Source: Smallanthus sonchifolius
Lineage: Eukaryota > Streptophyta > Magnoliopsida > Asterales > Asteraceae
Assembly: GCA_023525975.1 (NCBI GenBank)
Contig: CM042034.1
Location: 65,779,279-65,843,278, forward strand
Direction of reading: 5' to 3'
Length of the DNA: 64,000 nucleotides
This document shows, piece by piece, positions 32,391 through 43,812 of the stretch. Numbering within the stretch: the stretch's first letter is position 1; every line of letters begins with the position of its first letter. The position numbers and the translations under genes were made by a program. The notes under the pieces were generated by a model. That model saw nothing but the letters and a program-made list of their open reading frames with translations, was not told where the DNA came from and made no database searches.

Positions 32391-34474
32391 TTTCGTATTG
32401 ACTGTGATAATCGTTCTGTTCCTCAGGATGCGAAAGGTCCCTCTTGGGAATTTGATTATGATGCATTATTCATATCTTTCAATGTTACTCCTGTAATTTC
32501 TCCTGTTGAAGCTGAAATACTCCATCAGTCCTACTGCAGTGATGATTCAACTGTCGATCCTCATTCGGTTATTTCGATTATGGATACTCCTTCAGTTGAT
32601 CCGAATGTAGCTTCAACTTCGGGTACAACACAACATGCTGACACTGACGATGATGAAGCTGTGTTTCAGGAATCTTCAAATGATATCCAGAACATAGTTG
32701 ATGATTCATCAGCGTCGGCATCAGTTAAGGGGAGTTACCTTCAAATCTTGATGCTGTTATTCAAGCTTCAGATGTTCCTCAATCTCGTGTGCATAAGAAT
32801 CATCCAACTGTCAATATTATTTGTGATTTGAAGGCAGGTGTTCAAACGAGGCATCGTACACTTACAGAAAATTCATGTTTATATGCTCAGATTGTGGATA
32901 CAGGTATCTTGGAGACATGTTTACATGCTTGCTTTATTTCTCAAACATAACCTAAGAGTGTGGTTGAGGCATTGGATGATGAATGTTGGATTGAGGCCAG
33001 GCAGGAAGAATTGGCTCAATTTGAAAATTTTCATGTTTGGGATTTGGTTGACTTACCCAAAGGTTTAAGATCTATTGGCACAAAGTGGGTATTCAAATAC
33101 AAACGTGGTGATCATGGAGTTAGGGTACTTAATAAGGCGAGACTTTTTGTCCAAGGTTTTAATCAGTAAGAACGCGTTTATTACACCGAAGTTTACGCTC
33201 CAGTTGCGAGGATTGAGGCAATACGTTTGTTTCTTGCTTGTGCTTCTTTCAAGGGATTCAAAATTTTTCAATTGGACATCAAGAGTGCTTTTCTGTATGG
33301 ATAGGTAAAGGAAGAAGTATATGTGAAACAGCCGCCTAGTTTTGAAGATCCCAAGTTTCCTGAAAAGGTGTTTAAATTGGATAAAGCGTTATATGGTCTT
33401 CATCAGGCTCCTCGTGCTTGGTATGAAACTTTGTCGGTGCATTTACTTGAGAATGGATTTGAACGTGGTCAAATTGATTCGACCCTTTTCATCAGAAAAG
33501 CAAGGGGAGATATATTACTTGTTCAAATCTATGTGGATGATATAATATTTGGAACGTCGAATGTCGAGATGTGAAAAGACTTTGAAAGAGTGATGAAGTT
33601 GAAATTCGAGATGAGCAGCATGGGAGAATTATCGTTCTTTTTGGGTCTTCAGGTTGATCAAAAGGAAGATGGTTTTTATATTCATCAAACAAAGTATGTT
33701 GCTGAAATTCTCAAGAAGTTTGATATGGAAAATACCTCAGCTTTCAACACTCCAATTCCAGTTAATCACAAACTAGATTCTGGCCTGAAAGGGAAAGAGG
33801 TGGATTGTCGATTATACAGAGGAATGATCAGGTCTTTAATGTATCTGACAGCGTCACGTCCAGATATTCTGTTCGCAGTATGCTTGTGTTCAAGATTTCG
33901 GTCTAAGCCGAAGGAATCTCATTTGATTGCCGTAAAGCGGATTTTTCGATACTTAAAGGGTAAACCAAGGTTGGGATTATGGTATCCAATTAATCCTGAC
34001 TTTGATTTTAAAGATTTTATAGATTCAGATTATGGGGGTTGCGGTCTGGACAGAAAATCAACATCTAGTGGTTGTCAATTTCTAGGGAATAGACTTGTGT
34101 CCTGGCAATGCAAAAAGCAAACCTCAGTTGCAATTTCAACATGTGAGGCAGAATACATTGCAGCAGCCAGTTGTTGTTCCCAAATCCTATGGATTCAACA
34201 GCAGTTGAGGGATTATGGTTTGAACTTTATAGGGACACCAATGATGATTGATAACACAGCCACCATGTCGATCACAACAAATCCTGTGAAACATTCAAAG
34301 ACAAAGCACATAGAGATTCGACATCATTTCATTCGTGATTGTGCAGAGAAGAAGCTGATTGAGTTGGTGAAAGTTCATACGGATGATAATTATGTTGATT
34401 TGTTTACCAAAGCATTCGATCGTACACGGTTTGAATTTCTTACTCAAATGATTGGTATGCTTAATCCAACGTGA
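32391..34474 (+). pseudogene. Element E linker, reverse transcriptase and RNase H
   Basis: An acidic serine-rich linker (to about 32740) is followed by a frameshifted stretch. RT begins near 32940 with DDECWIEARQEELAQFE and WVFKYKRGDHGV, with stops at 33167 and 33302, both where relatives have glutamine. FKLDKALYGLHQAPRAWYETL and the catalytic YVDDIIFGTS (about 33530) are intact. A TGA follows at 33572. From 33590 to 34474 the frame is fully open through SSMGELSFFLGLQVDQ, the RT end and RNase H (IDSDYGG, CEAEYIAAASC, IDNTATMSI) to the natural TGA. It is the best-preserved RT/RNase H in the window. Confidence 0.93.
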
Positions 34475-35856
34475 CAAAGGTTTTTCAAAAGTTTTTTCAT
34501 GGAAGTTTTTTTCTTTTAGTTTTATAGATTATTTAAAGTAAATAGTTTTATGCTTTATTTTTAGCTAGTTTACTTGTTTTCTGAAAAACCCAAACAAATT
34601 TGAAAAAAATAAAATCAACACTGCTTGAAGTTAGAGAAGAAATGATAGTACATCAGTAGGTGATCACATACTCATGACCATAGATTGACTACCTGGTGTC
34701 TGTATTTATGTTTGTGCTTATATGAGTTGATCTAAACTTCTTATTTTGCATAAACAGGAAATGATAGCTTCATGACTGTCTGACATTGCTGTATATAAAT
34801 TTTAGTTTGAATATTTGCATGTAATTTGAATTGTTAGTAGGCTAGAAGCATTTTTAGTCCATTAGGAGTGTGGAAACATAATGCTCTATGTCACAATTGT
34901 GATTTGAACCCAAGGTATGCTGGGTGTGTGTGTGTTAAAAGATCATTATTAGATCAAGAATATGAGACTTTAAGTATTTCATGAGACCAGTATCGGACTA
35001 TATTGATTAGCACAATGTTTCAGTTCACTTTACTGCCCATGTCCCGAAAAACATGCAATGTGAAGTTGGACTAAGATATGTTTCTGACAACTTGTTGGAA
35101 CATATAATCACCCTTGGATCAATTATCTTGATTTCATTGAATATATCCAGATAACAGTTGGATCACATTACCCTGTATCATTGAGTCAATCGATTCCTTG
35201 ATCATTCTTCTGTTACTACGAATCATGATATTTCATCCAAAACCAAGATATATGAATCATTTGACTCTGAATCATTGTGATTCAATATATCCTTCGAGAT
35301 CTGGTTCTTTTTCTGTGCTAATTGAGATAGTCTCATCCGGGAAATTTATCTAAACTTTGCATAAGTCTCAATATGTCTTGAAGATAGTGCAATTTTACAT
35401 TTCCGTTGGCATATTTGTGGGGTACACATTGTTTTCATATAAATGGTACTAACTCACAAGAACGTGGGATAAAAACGCTTGTAGTTTCAAATCTTATAAT
35501 GCTGACAACTTGAATTGACATGTAGTATATTGCAAATTTGGAATGAATAAGTTAGCATGTCATGATCTGATCATGTTTACTTTGAAGTTTATCGCGTATC
35601 ATTTCATGAATTTCTGAGAATTTAAAAAGAAATTTCAAAAGAATTGATAGTTTATGAAAGTGTGAAATGTTATTTCTGAAAATGTACTTTACTTGTTCAT
35701 TTACCTTTATAAGAAAATCCAAAAAGATTTTGTTTCTATCTTCCATGAAAAATTCTTATAATTTTGGATTGAAATTGTTGTACAGGTTGCAAGATGATCG
35801 GAGTATTGGAAAGAGGGGAAAATGACAAATTTCAAAATTTTGGTTAAGTATGGGTT
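34475..35856 (+). other. Element E spacer after pol
   Basis: Non-coding. It is alignable by eye with the A spacer over about 1 kb, starting with AATGATAGTACATCAG at 34642. Other shared blocks are TAATTTGAATTG, GTGTGGAAAC, TGATTTGAACCCA, a GTGTGTG tract, AGATCATTAT, AGACCAGT, TGGGGTACAC and CACAAGAACGTG. Nothing recognisable is found from about 35520 to 35856. Confidence 0.75.
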
Positions 35857-36114
35857 AGGCGAACTTGTCTTGTTCACTTAACATGTTCGCTTGGTCAGCG
35901 AATTTATTAAGTTCGCTTGATTTAGCGAACTTAACCTGTTGGGAATATAAAGATTCAGTGAACTTGACCATTCACTTGTTTCTTTGACTTGAGCGAACAT
36001 ATCAGGCGAATTTATTCCCATTTGAGCGACTTTGTCTGATTTCGATTTCCAGTTGGTGAGAGTGGTTTTTCATTCCTGTTTCTTATACTATAACAAGTTG
36101 CGATTCTAACCAAG
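35857..36114 (+). promoter_or_regulatory. Element E internal promoter-like cassette
   Basis: Keyword copies (GGCGAACTTG, AGCGAATTTATTAAGTTCGC and AGCGAACTTAA types) at 35857-35935 are followed by a TATA-like TATAAAG at 35946-35952. More half-sites, a pyrimidine-rich leader and a donor CCAAG|GTAAAAT (GT at 36115-36116) complete the cassette. The order equals that in B. Confidence 0.5.
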
Positions 36115-36510
36115 GTAAAATCATCTCATATCATCCATTGAATCGTTTGGAATCATCAAGTTTATCATCGTGTTTTTCCCACGACTGTCGCCCATCTAAT
36201 TCATCATCCTTTTGTGATTTAAATATGAAATTGAACGTTTTATTACATTAATCGAGTGTTGGCGAGTGATTGTGTATTATTGGTTGTAGTTTATAAAATC
36301 ATATTGATCAAAGTTGATTTCTGTGATTGTTAAGTTCGCCTCTTGTAACTCTAAGCGAACTTGTTAAGTTCGCCTAGGGGACCAGAGTTGGAAAGACTTG
36401 GCAATTTTCAAAGTTGTGGAATTTTTTTTTTAAAAAAAATTTTACTTTGATTATTTTTATTATTTTGTGTTTGTGTTTGAAATTGTCAATGTCTAATATA
36501 ATGTTCTGAG
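36115..36510 (+). other. Element E putative 5'-UTR intron (396 nt)
   Basis: The donor is GTAAAATC at 36115. The acceptor-like TTCTGAG ends at 36510, six bases before the extra-ORF ATG. Keyword copies GTTAAGTTCGCC and AGCGAACTTGTTAAGTTCGC lie at 36331-36376. Confidence 0.45.
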
Positions 36511-36516
36511 CAAGTC

Positions 36517-37060
36517 ATGGATCATCGTGTTGAGTATAAGCACAATCAGGTGGCACTACTTGATCCCGAGTTAGCTGAGGCGGCAAATTATCAAGAGATT
36601 ATTAATTTTCTAAATCGATCAAGGATTCATGTCGCTCTTTCAGCTAATCCTCATATTAGCCTGTTATATATTCAACAATTCTGGGAGACGGCACAACAAG
36701 ACACTGATGTTGATCCACCTGTAATCAGGGCTACAGTGAATAACCAAGAAATTGCTATTTCTACCCAGGATGTCAGGACAGCTCTTGCTTTGGGTGGTGA
36801 GAATAATGACCCTATTGGATTGCCGAATACTTTAATCATGGGATGTTTTCAAAGAATGGACTATAGGGGTAGACCAAATGATACTCAAGCCAGGAAGGGA
36901 GGTCTTGTATGGAAGTGGAGATACTTTATGCATGTGATTATTCAATGCTTATCACCGAGGAAAGCTGGAACTGACAGGTTGAAGACATCGTTGCAAGCTG
37001 CTATGGTAGCTTTGACGTTGAATAGACCTTTCAATTTTGCCCTTTTCAATTTTGCCCTTT
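36517..37060 (+). pseudogene. Element E extra ORF, N-terminal 180 codons (truncated)
   Basis: The frame is open from ATG 36517 and has no internal stop in its element-derived part. It carries the group signature YQEIINFLNRS, LYIQQFWETAQQD, VIRATVNNQEIAISTQDVR, WKWRYFMHVIIQCLSPRKAG and AAMVALTLNRPFNFA. It ends at a 15-bp tandem duplication and chromovirus-like sequence, before the YPRF block, linkers, coiled coil and C-terminal domain found in A and B. The intact reading frame makes it the best sequence for tests of selection. The function is unknown. Confidence 0.78.
37030..37059 (+). repeat. 15-bp perfect tandem duplication at the E/H junction
   Basis: TTCAATTTTGCCCTT occurs twice in a row (37030-37044 and 37045-37059), exactly where E ends and sequence of the H internal tail begins. 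Such short duplications are typical of break repair. Confidence 0.85.
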
Positions 37061-37422
37061 CATTATCAGAAGCAACGTTATTCGTGTCACGTAAAGTTTT
37101 ATGTTGTTTAACGGGTCAATGTTTGTGAAATATGTTATCCATTAACAATTCTTGAGCAGATTAGACTACATCTAAAACAAACCCTAATCATCAAATTCTT
37201 ATCATTCCCCTCTCAAGTAATGCAATCTTATCTTGGAGTCCAGAACATTCTTTGTCAGATTCCGCCCTAAATTCACTTAAACTAAACCCGCTATCATCAT
37301 TATCAGTTATACTACTCAACCCGATAATCAAAACTCGTTGGGAACTCAAACTCAACTTCTTCCTAACTTACCAGCCTCTAACAATTTAATTTCGGGACGA
37401 AATTCCCTCATCAAGGGGATAC

Positions 37423-40257
37423 TGTAACATCTATGATTTTTCCGACCATAATTTTTATTTCTATTAATAAACACTATGTTTAAATTCTATTCAAGCATAT
37501 TATGTACACAAATATATTCATGAATTGGGGTTTAAACCTCGTAAGAATATTTTTAGTTTAAAAAATTTTGAAATCAAGTTATAAAATATACACATACACA
37601 TATTTGTTTACGAATATAAACATAAGTATATATTTGATTTCATTGAATAAATCATTTTTTTAATATATAGTTTTATGAAATTCTTATTAAATGCTAAACA
37701 AAAATAATTTTATAAATATGTATATAAATATTTTGAACCCTCTAAATGTTTGAACCTTCATTTTAAACCCGCACCCTTGAAATTTGACCCTTTGACCTCA
37801 ATTTTGACCCTTTTTCATCAGTTTTGACTTTTTAAAGTCAAATAACCCAAGAACCATATAAATCAAGACTGTTTACAATCCCATCTGTTGGCCTTGGTCT
37901 TCCCACGCGTAAGTAATCGATCATATACCATCCCCAGGCCCAATTAGAGTTCAATTCGATCAAATTACGCGTTTTAATTCAAATTCAAACGAGTTTGACT
38001 CGGCAGAGTCAAACCAAGCTAAATCGTGAAAGAATTCATGAAATTGAAAATGAGTTTTTGACAAAAAATCATGCGTAGGCTAATTGCGCATGAATCCTGA
38101 CCATATCCATGACTCAATTCACTCCCAATGCATCGAATTAACGCTTAATCCGTTCGGACAACTGTCACAGTCAAACCTTTAATCGAATCCTATAATTATA
38201 GTGGAATTGGATGATGTAATTCACTCACACACCACCGTATAACATATTACAAACTCTCTCCACCCTCATTTGATCCTCACTTCAACCCTGCAACTCAATC
38301 GAGCACCCAAATCCTCATTTCTGACTCGCTAGTCGTCGGCATTCTGCACTTGACCATTTCAGGTATGAATCGTGTCATTCGTTTCGTGTTTACTTGGAGA
38401 TTAAAAGCCCTCTGTCAATTTCATATGACAGAGGGCAATAAACCTAATTTCGTTTGGAATCAAGGCTTGTTCATACGGGTTCAAATTCAGATTTCTGATT
38501 CAAATAGTTTAGCGTATCTAATGTATTAACATCTATACTTAACCAGCGAAACCATCTGGTCTGACTGGCTAAGTCTTTGCACCATCGGACCAGATGGTGA
38601 GGGTTCGAAACCCATAGGTTCCGGTCTTTTTGCGCACACAGTAAACCAAACCCGGTCCCTCTGCTATAACATGTCAAAACGGTTCGAACTGGGTCTAGTA
38701 CACGGACCAGCCACTTGGTCCACTGGTTACACGCGCACCTGTTACAGGCGCCACCCGGGTTCAAGCCGGGTGGCCAGTTTAATTTTTTAAAAACCGCTTT
38801 TAATGCCCTGAAAATTTGTATAAAAATCTCTTTATTAACCCTACATTATTTAGATCAGAACACAACAGAAGTTTGCAAATTTTAACATAAAATAACTATG
38901 TTTTTTTACAAATTTTGTTGTTAAAATCTCATTTTAATTATTTAAATATATATTCTTGAATAATTAAACAAAGTATTTAATATCCTAAATTTAGAGATAT
39001 CGTGACAAAACATTTTTATATAAAAATACATGCTCATAAATCATTTGTTTTTATATATATATATTAGAGTTTAAACAAATAAAACTTGTTCTAATATAAA
39101 ACTACATATTACTTTAATAATAAATAAATAAACAAAATTTATTTATTAATTATCTTTTTACATTAACAAATTTATTTAGAATTTTACCATATATTTTGAC
39201 ACATTATTATAAATAAATAAATAAGACAAATTTATTTATAAATATAATATCACATTTCTTTTATAGACTCACTAGTTTAAATAAAGAAAATTTATTTATT
39301 TAAACTCAAACCCTAAAACAATTATTGATGTTTTTTTCAAACATACTTTGAACTTACATCTTCATACCAAACCTTTATCTAAATACATGTAACATACAAA
39401 CCCTTTTTTTCATGAAGTGACTAAACTCTTTAACAAATCCACACATATCAACACCCGATGAACATTAGATCATGACTTAGACTTTGTGCACAATATTAAT
39501 ACAAGTTCATACAATTTACTCTAGGTCAATTCCGTGATTGCAAAATCACTTGTGAGACCTATTGCTCGTGTTATCTACACAATTGATAAAATGTGAGTTT
39601 ACATAGCTCTTTTTTCTTCTTTTTTTACATATTTGAGGTGAAACATGATTTCATTCAAACACTATTTGCAATTACACACGTACAATTCTAAAATATGATC
39701 ATATATGTTTATTTATGCTTTATGCTTGAATGCTAATTGTTAAGGCTACATTACATCATATACACATGCAAATACATTACTTCTGGCTAACATGTGTTGT
39801 TATGCCCTACATTAGGATAACATGTGTTGTTATGCCCTACATCCGTTGGATTGTGCATACGTGTTTTCCATTTACTACGGTTTGATTGTACACTTGGAAC
39901 CTTGTATGTTTTCACATTTATGCCATAGTTATGCTTTGAAAATATTGAATTTCAAATCCTTTTTACAACTTTTGTTTGGTGTCAAAACCTATGTTACTCA
40001 CCAACTAATTGTAGTTGACAGTTACTTACATATTTCATGTGCACCAGTTTGAGAACACTACTTGATCACATAGGACATGGACCTAGTTTCAATTTAATTT
40101 AATTATGTTATGTTTGAACGTTTTATTTTCCAATTCTATTTGTAACGGATGCTTTAATTATGATGAAAAAATATTATCACTTACTAATAGATGACCATGT
40201 GCTTATGAACACCCGCGTCAGCCCGGCGTATAATCTGCCACCGGCCGGGGTGTGACA
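37423..40257 (+). repeat. LTR H1 (2,835 bp)
   Basis: It starts TGTAACATCTATGATTTTTCC after TTTCGGGACGAAATTCC and GGGGATAC, and ends GGCCGGGGTGTGACA. The primer site at 40261 follows. The last 450 bp match H2 closely, the first part poorly. A donor-like TTTCAG|GTATGAA is at 38363. A 25-bp duplication of the TAACATGTGTTGTTATG type lies near 39787-39840. The LTR format (TGTAACATCC start, GTGTGACA end, iMet primer) is that of Tekay/Del-type Ty3-gypsy chromoviruses. Confidence 0.85.
38545..38790 (+). other. Two tRNA-like Pol III box pairs in LTR H1
   Basis: Unit 1 has an A-box-like TGGTCTGACTGGC near 38557 and a B box GGTTCGAAACC at 38602-38612, with TTTTT at 38627-38631. Unit 2 has TGGTCCACTGG at 38716-38726 and GGTTCAAGCC at 38758-38767, with TTTTTT shortly after. 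Spacing fits tRNA or SINE internal promoters. I see no complete tRNA cloverleaf. Confidence 0.45.
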
Positions 40258-40532
40258 GCTTGGTATCAGAGCCCTGGTTATAGGAATTAGGTTATTAGAC
40301 ACACATGACCTAGACTATAACCTAGGAGTCCCCAAACATGAGTTTAACTCGTGACTCTTATTTGGAGCTCCACTCTATACTCATTTATACACATACTTAG
40401 CTACATCTATCTACTTCCGATTACATGATACATTTATATGATCTAAAACATCCCAAGGACTACATGGTACTATTTGAAACAACATGGATTACTTGAAACA
40501 TATTCTTAGTGTATAGTCTATAACCTTAGGAT

Positions 40533-40608
40533 ACCCTTGTGTAAATATCTTACATGTTATCTTACGCATTACCCTTGTGTAAATATCTTACATGTTATCT
40601 TACGCATT
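40533..40608 (+). repeat. 38-bp perfect tandem duplication
   Basis: A 38-bp unit beginning ACCCTTGTGTAAATATC is present twice without change (40533-40570 and 40571-40608). Confidence 0.9.
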
Positions 40609-41654
40609 ACATTGCATGATACAACATGTGCTACCTAATGTGCCATGCTACATGTTTACAAAGACTACTACTCATGTAATACCTTAATTGTTACACTGTT
40701 TGATTTGTCTGCACAATACCTATTTGATACCACTAAATGCTATCCTAAGTTTTGATATACACTTATTCATCTCAAAGACTTTATACACTTTCAACTCTAC
40801 ACATCATCACCAATCACTGATGGAAAGATTCAAACTCCTAAACCCAATGTCAATTAAAATTTTAAAATCCTGTCAAAGTTTTGGGTTCTGAAAATTAGTA
40901 GAGAACATGTGTAATCTTGAAGGGTGGATGCTTGTACTTTGGGTCTTCTGTCTAGGAAAACATTTCACATAAATCCAAATCAACCGAAGGATCCGTATGT
41001 TTTCCTAGGAATTCCCAAAGTGAGTATCCACCTATAAGCTAAAGCATGTATTCTTGAAACTATATGAACTCAAATCACTTTGATTTGTCACAGTATCCAT
41101 TGGGTTATGCCCCAAATGAATACAACCTAAACATCATTTGCTTAATTATTATAATTTTATACACAAGTCCAAACCTCCAATTTGATCCTTACACTTAATC
41201 ATTTTTAAGTCAACTATTCCTCTTCTTCCTTATGCCTTGGAAATTTTATCACCCTTATTATCATTTGCAAGAGATATAAACCCTTAGACCTTACCCCTCA
41301 AGGAAGGGAAGCTTCTTGAATAGGTGAAGCACACCCTGGAGCCTCAAGACACAATCCCTAATGATTTTCACCATAACCAAGAGTTCAAATAATAATAGTA
41401 CATAATGGTTGGAAGAGTGGGTGTAAGCCCATGGAAGATTATGACTAAGGAAAGACTGAGTACTTCAGTGTGTCCATTGTGACCCACCTCTCTTTCTTGG
41501 GAATCCTTTTTGTGGGTACGCTACTTATAGGTCAAGTGTTACTCCCGATATATTATTACAAGAACTCGGTGTTATGATTAGTCAAATTTTAAACTCATGA
41601 ATACCTTTGTACTTAACAACTTACCATTACACTTGCGACCTTTTTGTGCTAGAC

Positions 41655-42087
41655 ACGGTCTCTTACCTTCCCCACTCCCCTAAGAATCACCCCGAAGCAG
41701 AGTCAACACAAAAGGAAGACTTTGGGTCCCCATCACCAGACAACCAGTCACCGACACGACTAGCCGCCAGATCCATGTTTGACCACAGAGCAGATTGGCT
41801 TAGGAGCAAGCTTGAGACTTCGAGCAGCTGAAACACCATCTCCGATAGACCCTTATCTAGCACCTAGCATATACCATCTAGACCCAGGAGTAAGACAAGC
41901 CAAGGAGCCTACCAGTGCCTTAGAAGTTCCAACTGATACCGCTCACCTATATGTAAAGATCGCAAAGTTTCTGAGGCAAGGAATGGAGAACAGGAAATAC
42001 CTGAATGCACATGCGGAAATAACTAGGACTGAAGCCCGATTTGCAATACAACGATGTTCGCCTTGGTACTCATCTAATTTCTTGTAG
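41655..42087 (+). pseudogene. Element H small ORF (broken homologue of the G small ORF)
   Basis: It is collinear with the G ORF at 45958-46554. The start codon position holds ACG (41655-41657) where G has ATG, followed by SYLPHSP, EDFGSPSP, RLAARSMFDHRADWLRS and a TGA at 41829. The other frame continues with PIDPYLAPSIY, LEVPTDTAHLYVKIAKFLRQGMEN and EITRTEARFAIQR. The C-terminal hydrophobic segment present in G is degraded here. The family is unknown. It is not a recognisable gag. Confidence 0.6.
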
Positions 42088-42831
42088 AGAAGCATCTGAG
42101 ACGTTAGCCAGATATTCCATTTCGGGTTTTTTAAAACTAAAAAACTTAAACCCATATCCAGTACCCAAATATGAATGTTATTTTTAACTCTCCTTAAAGA
42201 TTGATACCTAAACCTTCTTTGTAAATTAATTATTTTCCCTGATTTGACTAATGTAGTTATTTTGTCTAAACAAAACCTTTATCAAACCCTCGGTCTATAA
42301 ATTTTATCTAGATTATTAATTTACAAACCCCACTACCTAGTGAAAGAACTTAATGCAATTTGTTTTATAAAATATTTATCTCGTTATCTTAGCTAATAAT
42401 TAATTTTGACTCTATTAATTATTTCATTACGGCCACTTAATTCGTTACTTTTAAAAGCTTGGCCTAATTACGAGATAATTTGGTCATTAATTTCTTTTAA
42501 AATATTATCTTTATAATAACTAGAAAGGTTATACTTAATCAATTACCTTGTGTAACATCCCTGATTTTCCGACCCTATTTTAACTTATTTTTAACTAATA
42601 AAATAACAACACGACATTGAATCATATACTTGTTCAAACCTACACCTCATTAATCGTTAGCCGATCGTATTCAATTCAAGGATTTAGAACTCATAATCAA
42701 GTGGTAACACCTCTTAGAGTTAATCCAGTTAGTAATCCCGTTAGGTGTTCTGTTAAATCCTAACCAAGGTAATTCTGTCAAAGCTGAAGTTACAAGGGCT
42801 GATTTTGTAAATAACCAGAAACCCTAGTAGG

Positions 42832-43812
42832 CACGGTCGCGCCACGTTTTGGCACGGTCGCGCCTCGTCTGGCACGGTCGCGCCACGTTTTGGCACGGTC
42901 GCTCCTCGTGTGGCACGGTCGCGCCTCACACCAGTTGAAACGTAAATGCGGTTTTAATCGCTCGATCGTTGAGTTCCGTAACCGTTCCTCACTTCAGTTC
43001 CATTTACGAGAGTAATAGCATTTTTAATTACACAAACGTCCCAGTTTAATTCCTTCGGACTCGAAAAATCATTCAAACATTTCAAAGAAAACATAAACCT
43101 TTTCTTCGATCCGAATCCTCCCAACCAAACAGAAGATTCACGATATACGATCCTCCCTAAAGCTTCAGAACACATTGAGTTAGCCGGAGTTGCAGCAGAA
43201 GACGTCGGAGATCAAACCCGTCATCGCCGGAACTCATCTTTACCATACGCTATCAATTCCTCGTCTTTCCGGGTAACTGAAACCTCCTACACTTTCGATT
43301 TAGTCTATTGATCAAAAGCCCCAAACTAATTTGGGCTTACAATATACAATTTAACACGAACCCGAATCTAGGGTTCATTCCAAAATGATTTAATCGAATA
43401 CTGCTTTAAACATGTTTTAAACACAATTAATCTACACCAACAGACTCGTACTAACCTTATGAATGAAAGCCCTATACATTCCAGCACTATTAATATAAGA
43501 ATCAATCAATTCGTTTTGGTTTTGAAAGAGACACGGTCGTGCTAATCATCTAGCGCGGTCGTGCCTCGGGAGACACGGTCGTGTCGACTTCCAGCGCGGT
43601 CATGCCTCCTGCTCAGACCCAGTCAATGCTCGTTGGCTAGACTTGATCGTACCCTAGAAGCATAGACACGGTCGTGCCTATCGAAGGCACGGTCGTGCCT
43701 AGTCGTTTGGCTAGTTGTCCTCTGTTTGACCAACACGGTCGCACCCTGTCTAGAACGGTCGCGCTCGCCCTAGCACGATCGTGCCCTATCCTAGGCACGG
43801 TCGTGTGTGTTG
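42832..43812 (+). repeat. GGCACGGTCGYGCC keyword clusters in the G 5' LTR
   Basis: Five copies lie at 42832-42929, mostly alternating CACGTTTT and TCGTCT/TCGTGT spacers. About ten more, less regular copies are at 43532-43812. The unit is a short dyad with arms GGCAC and GTGCC around GGTC, with variants GACACGGTCGTGTC and AGCGCGGTCGTGCC. Corresponding clusters in the 3' LTR are at 49142-49239 and 49842-50118. Confidence 0.9.

Larger units (their letters stand above)
27287..37060 (+). mobile_element. Element E: Sirevirus-like Ty1-copia, 3' end lost
   Basis: It holds 5' LTR, primer site, leader with keywords, gag with two knuckles, pol, a 1.4-kb spacer, an internal promoter-like cassette with intron and the first 180 codons of the extra ORF. 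The right end is cut at about 37060 by chromovirus-like sequence, and no 3' LTR is present. E sits in the spacer of D in opposite orientation. It is a close relative of A and C in pol but has its own keyword. Confidence 0.92.
37061..42550 (+). mobile_element. Element H, left part (chromovirus-like, non-autonomous)
   Basis: An internal tail (37061-37422) homologous to 48470-48862 of G and 52555-52968 of H lies before LTR H1. H1 is followed by a primer site and internal sequence. H1 therefore has a polypurine-type tract on its left and a primer site on its right, as expected for the shared LTR of a tandem array. The internal part is split by G at 42550. Confidence 0.8.
40258..42550 (+). other. 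Element H internal region, left (primer site and non-coding)
   Basis: The primer site TGGTATCAGAGC is at 40261-40272. About 1.4 kb of non-coding sequence follows, then the small ORF remnant at 41655-42087 and AT-rich sequence up to G. A CTTTCTTGGGAATCC block near 41495 is shared with G near 45782. No gag, protease, integrase or RT motifs are visible, so H cannot move by itself. Confidence 0.8.

Noticed and set aside
38471..38764. Minus-strand frame of 97 codons in LTR H1
   Set aside because: It overlaps the tRNA-like segments, has no homologue in H2 or G, and lies in non-coding LTR sequence.
40202..40257. Inverted repeat CCGGCCGG at the H LTR end as a DNA transposon terminus
   Set aside because: It is part of the conserved LTR end GGGGTGTGACA followed by a tRNA primer site; no transposase or terminal inverted repeat partner is present.
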